From: an uncultured Clostridium sp.
Lineage (GTDB): Bacteria; Bacillota; Clostridia; Lachnospirales; Lachnospiraceae
Direction: 5' to 3'
NCBI GenBank assembly: GCA_900539185.1
Contig: UQBG01000009.1
Location: 1-64,000 of the forward strand
Length of the DNA stretch: 64,000 nucleotides
The notes under the pieces are model-generated. The model saw only the letters and a list, made by a program, of their open reading frames with translations. It searched no databases and was not told where the DNA came from. The position numbers and the translations under genes were made by a program. Below, one piece after another: positions 60,381 through 64,000 of the stretch. Numbering within the stretch: the first letter of the stretch is position 1; every line of letters starts with the position of its first letter.

Positions 60381-60428
60381 CTGTCGTTTTCCGATAATCT
60401 TGATAAATCCACTCATTTATGATACGAT
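60370..60428 (+). promoter_or_regulatory. Candidate promoters of the HD-GYP gene (sigma-D and sigma-A)
   Basis: A sigma-D-like element reads TAGT (60370-60373), 16 bases, TCCGATAA (60390-60397), with an excellent -10 but a weak -35. A sigma-A-like element reads TTGATA (60400-60405), 17 bases, TACGAT (60423-60428). Which is used cannot be told from sequence. Confidence 0.4.
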
Positions 60429-60477
60429 AAAAGACAATAAAGGGACTATAGAGGCTATGGCAGGAGGGGACTTATCT

Positions 60478-61578
60478 GTGATCAGTAAACGAATTGCACT
60501 TCCCAACTTAAAACCGGGTATGCAGGTGGCAGATGATGTCTATAATCAGGACTTTCAGCTTATCCTGCCAAAGGGTGTTGTCCTTACCGAACATTCGATT
60601 GACCGCCTGACCTATTACGCGATCCGACAGATTCCGATCTTTGTGGAAGAACCGACGGCACCGGAAGCAGCTCCTACACAGGCGTCTGCATCTCAGCCTT
60701 CTCAAACTCATGCGCAGCGGGTACGGGAAAGTGCCGCATTCTATCAGTACAGCAACGCTTTCTGCGAAGCAAAGGATCAGTTTCAATACACCTTAACCGA
60801 CATCGCCGAACGGGATTCTCAGGTCGATGTTGATCAGCTATTCCAGACTACCACAGACATTCTACAGCATACCAGCAGCTCCTATCAGGTCTTTGATATG
60901 CTCCATAATATGCGCCATTTTGATGACTCTACCTATGCGCACTCCCTAAACGTATCCATCATCAGCAACATCATGGGAAAGTGGCTTCATCTGCCGGATG
61001 CTGAGATCAAGATCCTCACGGTTGCAGGTCTCATGCACGATATCGGAAAGCTTCTGGTTCCTCCTGAGCTGATCACCAAACCGGGAAAGTTGACGCCGGA
61101 GGAATATACCATCGTAAAACAGCATACCAGGCTGGGCTATGATCTTCTGTCGAAGCAGGATCTGGATCCCCGGATTGCACAGGTTGCTCTGTGTCATCAT
61201 GAAAAATATGATGGCAGCGGATATCCGATCGGACTATCCGGGACTCGTATCCCTTCCTTTGCCAGAATCATCTGCATTGTGGACATCTACGAAGCTATGA
61301 CCGCCGAACGCGTATATCGCAAGGGTATCTGTCCGTTTGAGGTCATCCGCCAGTTTGAGGCAGAGGGTTTCCGGAAGTATGATGTAGAATACATATTAAC
61401 CTTCTTAAAGGGGATCGTTCAGACCTATCTGCATGAAACCGTTCTGCTCAATAACGGCGAACAGGGCGAGATCGTTATGATAAACGAACGCACCCTGTCT
61501 CGTCCGATGCTACATACACACACCGGTTTTATTGATTTGGCAAAAGAACCGGAGCTCCATATAATACAGATTCTATAG
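60478..61578 (+). CDS. HD-GYP domain protein (cyclic di-GMP phosphodiesterase-like)
   Basis: The protein has 366 residues. An N-terminal DUF3391-like part (LKPGMQVADDVYNQDFQLILPKG, about 8-60) and a Pro/Ala/Ser-rich linker precede the HD-GYP domain: HSLNVS, LMHDIGKLLVP, HTRLGYDLL, CHHEKYDGSGYP with the GYP motif, and DIYEAMTAERVYRKG. The metal ligands look intact, so it should hydrolyse cyclic di-GMP and so affect motility. Start is GTG 60478 behind GGAGGGG; the ATG at 60457 overlaps that site. No GGDEF gene is adjacent. Confidence 0.85.
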   Translation: MISKRIALPNLKPGMQVADDVYNQDFQLILPKGVVLTEHSIDRLTYYAIRQIPIFVEEPTAPEAAPTQASASQPSQTHAQRVRESAAFYQYSNAFCEAKDQFQYTLTDIAERDSQVDVDQLFQTTTDILQHTSSSYQVFDMLHNMRHFDDSTYAHSLNVSIISNIMGKWLHLPDAEIKILTVAGLMHDIGKLLVPPELITKPGKLTPEEYTIVKQHTRLGYDLLSKQDLDPRIAQVALCHHEKYDGSGYPIGLSGTRIPSFARIICIVDIYEAMTAERVYRKGICPFEVIRQFEAEGFRKYDVEYILTFLKGIVQTYLHETVLLNNGEQGEIVMINERTLSRPMLHTHTGFIDLAKEPELHIIQIL

Positions 61579-61632
61579 TATATCCTCCTAACCTCCGACC
61601 TTGATCGTCTTGATTGTAAGTTCCGCCCTCAG
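61579..61632 (-). repeat. Remnant copy of the carbohydrate-binding gene 3' end
   Basis: TCCTCCTAACCTCCGACCTTGAT matches the sequence at 62249 onward with one mismatch in 22 bases, and the flanks align with small gaps. On the minus strand it encodes TIK..IKVGG then a stop, as does the end of the 62.2 kb pseudogene. The two copies flank the mazEF pair. Confidence 0.6.
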
Positions 61633-61931
61633 ATATATTCAAAAATACCCTGTATCGCATCGGATACATTCATCATTTCAGGAATCGGTAACCGATCGAT
61701 TTTCTTATACCCACGATATGCCAGATCCAGCAATGCCAGTTTTTCACACTGAATCAACCCCTTGACATTCACCGTAGACATCGGTATATGAAGTGGCCCT
61801 GCCGTCGCCTGATCCATGATAGGGCAGCCTATTATTTCACCACTGGTATTAAAAAAATCTTTGCTCACAACTAATACCGGATGCTTGATTTTCTCTATCT
61901 TTAAGATATCTCCCTGATGTACGATCTCCAT
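61629..61931 (-). CDS. MazF/PemK-type toxin (endoribonuclease family)
   Basis: The protein has 100 residues from ATG 61931. The MazF/PemK fold is seen in VHQGDILKIEKIKHPVLVVSKDFFNTSGEIIGCPIMDQ and VKGLIQCEKLALLDL. Classic MazF enzymes cleave mRNA at short sequences; this member is diverged and activity is not certain. Its ATG overlaps the antitoxin stop as TGATG, so translation is coupled. GAGAGG lies seven bases ahead. Confidence 0.82.
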   Translation of the reverse strand: MEIVHQGDILKIEKIKHPVLVVSKDFFNTSGEIIGCPIMDQATAGPLHIPMSTVNVKGLIQCEKLALLDLAYRGYKKIDRLPIPEMMNVSDAIQGIFEYI

Positions 61932-62173
61932 CACCATACCTCTCTTCCAACCGGTTCACCCCAGTCATATTCACCATCGAGCCTTAGATCTCCGCCATAC
62001 TCCGCAGCCCGCTCCTCCAGTGTTTTATGCCGAAATGGTTTTACTAAGGTAATCACACCATTTGATACGGTAACATCCAGTACTTCATTTAATGCAACTC
62101 CGGCACTTTTCAATATCTCCTTTGACAGCCGAACCCCCTGACTATTTCCCCATTCCTTCACTTGTGTCTGCAT
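61931..62173 (-). CDS. MazE/AbrB-type antitoxin
   Basis: The protein has 80 residues. The N-terminal SpoVT-AbrB swapped-hairpin domain reads VKEWGNSQGVRLSKEILKSAGVALNEVLDVTVSNGVITL; the acidic C-terminus (EERAAEYGGDLRLDGEYDWGEPVGREVW) would wrap the toxin. AAGGAGG precedes ATG 62173. An operator-like palindrome is upstream, as expected for autorepression. Confidence 0.88.
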   Translation of the reverse strand: MQTQVKEWGNSQGVRLSKEILKSAGVALNEVLDVTVSNGVITLVKPFRHKTLEERAAEYGGDLRLDGEYDWGEPVGREVW

Positions 62174-62195
62174 AGGTACCCTCCTTTTTGATTTT

Positions 62196-62214
62196 GTATA
62201 TACATAGTATATAC
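62196..62214. promoter_or_regulatory. Palindromic operator of the mazEF pair
   Basis: GTATATAC-ata-GTATATAC: two copies of a self-complementary octamer around a three-base spacer, 23 bases before the antitoxin start. The AT-rich element likely also holds the -10 (TATACT). It suits autorepression by the antitoxin complex. Confidence 0.65.
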
Positions 62215-62237
62215 CATTCGTGGGGATTTATCAATTT

Positions 62238-62788
62238 TTAAATCGTATCCTCCTGACCTCCGACCTTGATTGTATAGGTTCCATCCTCTTTGATCTCCGG
62301 TGCGGAAATCACGATACTGTTGAATTCCTTTGGTACCGTCCAGGAAAGGATCTCCGAACCGTCTGCATCATAGATGGCAACCTTGGTATCTGCATCCTGC
62401 AGTTCTGACGTATGATATATCCGGCTATACTGTTCGGACGCACTGTCAAAACCTGCCTCCATTCCCTGATACCCGGCACCTTGATCTCCATCAGATGCTC
62501 TCCCGGCTGTAACAACGATGTTCCATAGTTTCCCGCCTGTAGTGCTACGGCATCCGTCCGCCACAGAATATCCCGGTCAAAGGTCACCCGCAGCCCGGTT
62601 GATACTCCCCGTTCACAAAGTGCGATCCGATGATACCCCAGATACATAACCGGCTTCAATGTCCGGTAATACTGCAGAACCCAGTTAATCTCTCTCAGGA
62701 TCTGCGTCTCCTCTGCCACGCTTCGTCCTCCTCTCGATACCGCCGATTGCTCAGCTTTGATTATCCTGACTTTACATGATTTTTCCAT
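62238..62788 (-). pseudogene. Chimeric pseudogene: VTC domain end joined to carbohydrate-binding domain end
   Basis: The first part (from 62788) is the C-terminal half of a VTC-type polyphosphate polymerase domain: LKPVMYLGYHRIALCERG, LRVTFDRDILWRTD and HLMEIKVPG. The reading then shifts frame near 62475 into the end of a carbohydrate-binding domain protein (GFDSASEQYSRIYHTSEL, KVAIYDADGSEILSWTVP, GTYTIKVGGQED). Neither half is complete, and the N-terminal half of the VTC domain is missing. In Lachnospiraceae VTC, DUF4956, CotH and such carbohydrate-binding genes often form one cluster, so this is likely the scar of a large deletion within that cluster. Confidence 0.7.
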
Positions 62789-62824
62789 TCATTCTGTGAA
62801 CACAGTTTGAAAAAAGTATGAAAA

Positions 62825-62863
62825 AAACAGGCAGATGTATCTATTCCATACATCTGCCTGTTT
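62825..62863 (-). terminator. Terminator of the exported-protein gene
   Basis: AAACAGGCAGATGTAT pairs perfectly with ATACATCTGCCTGTTT around a seven-base loop; on the minus strand TTTTTTTC follows. 33 bases after the stop codon. Confidence 0.85.
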
Positions 62864-62895
62864 CATACATGCTTCTATTCTAATCGGATCAGAAA

Positions 62896-63366
62896 TTACT
62901 TTACCTGCTGGGAAAGCTTTGCGAGCAACGAATCCCGGTCTGCCTTTGACAACTGTGTGCCATCCATATATGCAACCAGATCATAACCACCCTTGCTATC
63001 CAAGGTAAATACAAGCTGGAGTTCTGCGTCATCATATACACCCGAATCGTCATTCTCTCCCAATGTCAGGCTGACGCCATCGCCATTTGCTGTAATGATC
63101 TTCTGATAAGCTCCGGTTGCGGATACATTTGTCTCATAGGTCCAGTACTCATGCGATACACCGGTACTTATGATATCCTCATAGGTAACGGAATCCTGTC
63201 CCAGTACGATCGTATTCTGAACAACCTCGATCTCTGCATAGGTTTCCTTGTCAAACATCTTCATCCACTGATACTGAATCACATTCTTTGGCCCCGCAGG
63301 CAACAGAAAGTATACGCCTACCAGCAATAATACTGCAACTACAATTCCTATAATTACCTTCTTCAT
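62896..63366 (-). CDS. Exported or membrane-anchored protein of unknown function
   Basis: The protein has 156 residues. A hydrophobic N-terminal helix (about 5-23, VIIGIVVAVLLLVGVYFLL) is followed by a soluble beta-rich domain (YAEIEVVQNTIVLGQDSVTYEDI, SATGAYQKIITANGDGVSLTLGE, AELQLVFTLDSKGGYDLVAYMDG). I do not recognise the family. It follows the HD hydrolase gene by 12 bases and has AGGAGG. Confidence 0.65.
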   Translation of the reverse strand: MKKVIIGIVVAVLLLVGVYFLLPAGPKNVIQYQWMKMFDKETYAEIEVVQNTIVLGQDSVTYEDIISTGVSHEYWTYETNVSATGAYQKIITANGDGVSLTLGENDDSGVYDDAELQLVFTLDSKGGYDLVAYMDGTQLSKADRDSLLAKLSQQVK

Positions 63367-63378
63367 ACTTCATTCCTC

Positions 63379-63969
63379 CTAAAATAATTCTCGTTCCAAC
63401 TCACTCAAAAATTCTTCGATACACTTCATCCGCTTGGTATATTCGATTCTTCCTGCCGTTGTCTTACACCTCCGTATTTTCGGTTGGTTGATCCGATAAT
63501 AATTCTTGATCCGGTAATATGCCTTCTTATAACTGGCCGCATCTTCACCGGCAGTAGCCATGCAGTCCCATAATATACTCATGGCTCCGACCTCATCCAA
63601 CAGGTCTGCATCCATAACGATCCGGCACTCCAGAGACAGATCTTCCTCTGTATCTTTATCATTATGACGCATAATGATATCTCCGATCCGTCCGATCTTC
63701 GCCTCGTCATACCCCTGTTCTACCAGATACTCTACTGCAATCTCTGCACTGACCTCTGCATGTGGGCGGTTTTCCTCCCACCCGATATCATGCATCAGAG
63801 CTGCCAGTGCAATGATCTCCAGATCACCGCCCTCTTTCGCCTGAAGCTTGATCGCCCAGCGGTATACTCGCATAATATGCTCAAACCGGCTGCGAAACGG
63901 ATAGTTATCCGGTCTGCCGTTCTGTGCAGTCATTTCCTTTACATATTCTATAACCCTTGTGTAATCCAT
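63379..63969 (-). CDS. HD-domain phosphohydrolase
   Basis: The protein has 196 residues. HD motifs: RFEHIMRVYRWAIKL, ALMHDIGWEEN (HD pair), IIMRHNDKD, and VMDADLLDEVGAMSI with the last metal Asp. It resembles small nucleotide hydrolases; the substrate is unknown. It is probably co-transcribed with the next exported-protein gene. Its own promoter lies outside the window or in the last 31 bases. Confidence 0.85.
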   Translation of the reverse strand: MDYTRVIEYVKEMTAQNGRPDNYPFRSRFEHIMRVYRWAIKLQAKEGGDLEIIALAALMHDIGWEENRPHAEVSAEIAVEYLVEQGYDEAKIGRIGDIIMRHNDKDTEEDLSLECRIVMDADLLDEVGAMSILWDCMATAGEDAASYKKAYYRIKNYYRINQPKIRRCKTTAGRIEYTKRMKCIEEFLSELERELF

Positions 63970-64000
63970 TGTTCTTACACCTCTTAAATACCTGTCTCTA

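Noticed and set aside
62238..62788. Two separate overlapping genes
   Set aside because: Each frame carries only one part of a different known domain, and the matches stop where the frames switch, so a broken chimeric remnant explains it better.

Overview
The window looks like chromosome from an anaerobic, Gram-positive, flagellated and endospore-forming member of the Clostridia, most likely family Lachnospiraceae (relatives of Roseburia, Agathobacter, Lachnospira or Butyrivibrio). The evidence is AGGAGG-type ribosome binding sites throughout, sigma-A promoters with 17-nt spacers, a T-box and a SAM-I (S-box) riboswitch, flagellin with a sigma-D type promoter, spoIID/spoIIQ/spoIIR and gerA genes, and phosphorolytic sugar metabolism (GH94 cellobiose phosphorylase, glycogen phosphorylase). 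Most genes are core chromosome. I see no prophage, insertion sequence, CRISPR array, rRNA or tRNA gene. The genus call is inference.

Layout. 1-0.25 kb: 3' end of a plus-strand gene ending in heptad repeats (probably an Rpn-type nuclease/transposase). 0.3-6.9 kb: minus-strand operon mbl > flgF > flgG > flgJ-type rod protein > recD2 > comF > yvyF-like, tying cell shape, flagellar rod and DNA-processing genes together. 7-15 kb: a multi-PAS receptor with no output domain, a DivIVA-like coiled coil, a HIT hydrolase, flagellin with its chaperone FliS, a hemolysin III family protein and a nitrilase family amidase. 15.4-18.6 kb: a 1057-residue unrecognised protein with FliK-like features behind a candidate sigma-D promoter. 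18.7-25.8 kb: cell-wall hydrolases (LysM-G5-M23 and an amidase), shikimate kinase, flavin reductase, small exported proteins, a small HD hydrolase and an SGNH hydrolase with its DUF4358 lipoprotein. 26-30 kb: aldose epimerase, cellobiose phosphorylase and acyl carrier protein. 30-34 kb: a Fur/PerR regulator, then spoIID > L,D-transpeptidase > spoIIQ-like. 34-45 kb: glycogen phosphorylase, an LtaS-type enzyme, ileS with an Ile T-box, an orphan gene, a thioesterase, a small membrane protein and a HAD phosphatase. 45.2-46.5 kb: an AT-rich traX-GNAT cassette that looks acquired. 47-50 kb: malQ, plsC and a conserved-looking unknown. 50-60 kb: methyltransferase, DUF1934, murI, ddl, spoIIR, a gerAB-gerAC fusion, gerAA, a GntR regulator, ispE and metK under a SAM-I riboswitch. 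60.4-64 kb: an HD-GYP protein, a mazEF module flanked by duplicated debris of a VTC/carbohydrate-binding locus, an exported unknown and an HD hydrolase.

How it works together. Flagellar genes are scattered, but flagellin, the 1057-aa protein and possibly the HD-GYP gene share a TAnn-N16-TCCGA(T/C)A promoter motif, so a sigma-D regulon is visible. GlgP and MalQ degrade glycogen and maltodextrins; GH94 and the epimerase feed cellobiose-derived sugars. Ddl, MurI, the M23 enzyme, the amidase and the L,D-transpeptidase handle peptidoglycan. SpoIID, SpoIIQ and SpoIIR act in engulfment and sigma-E activation, GerA in germination.

The most unusual items are the GerAB-GerAC fusion, the 1057-aa candidate hook-length protein, the PAS receptor without output, the degenerate VTC/mazEF locus, the overlapping divergent promoters between the metK riboswitch and the HD-GYP gene, and an orphan 340-aa gene upstream of the ileS T-box. 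I found no clearly new multi-gene defence or biosynthetic system.
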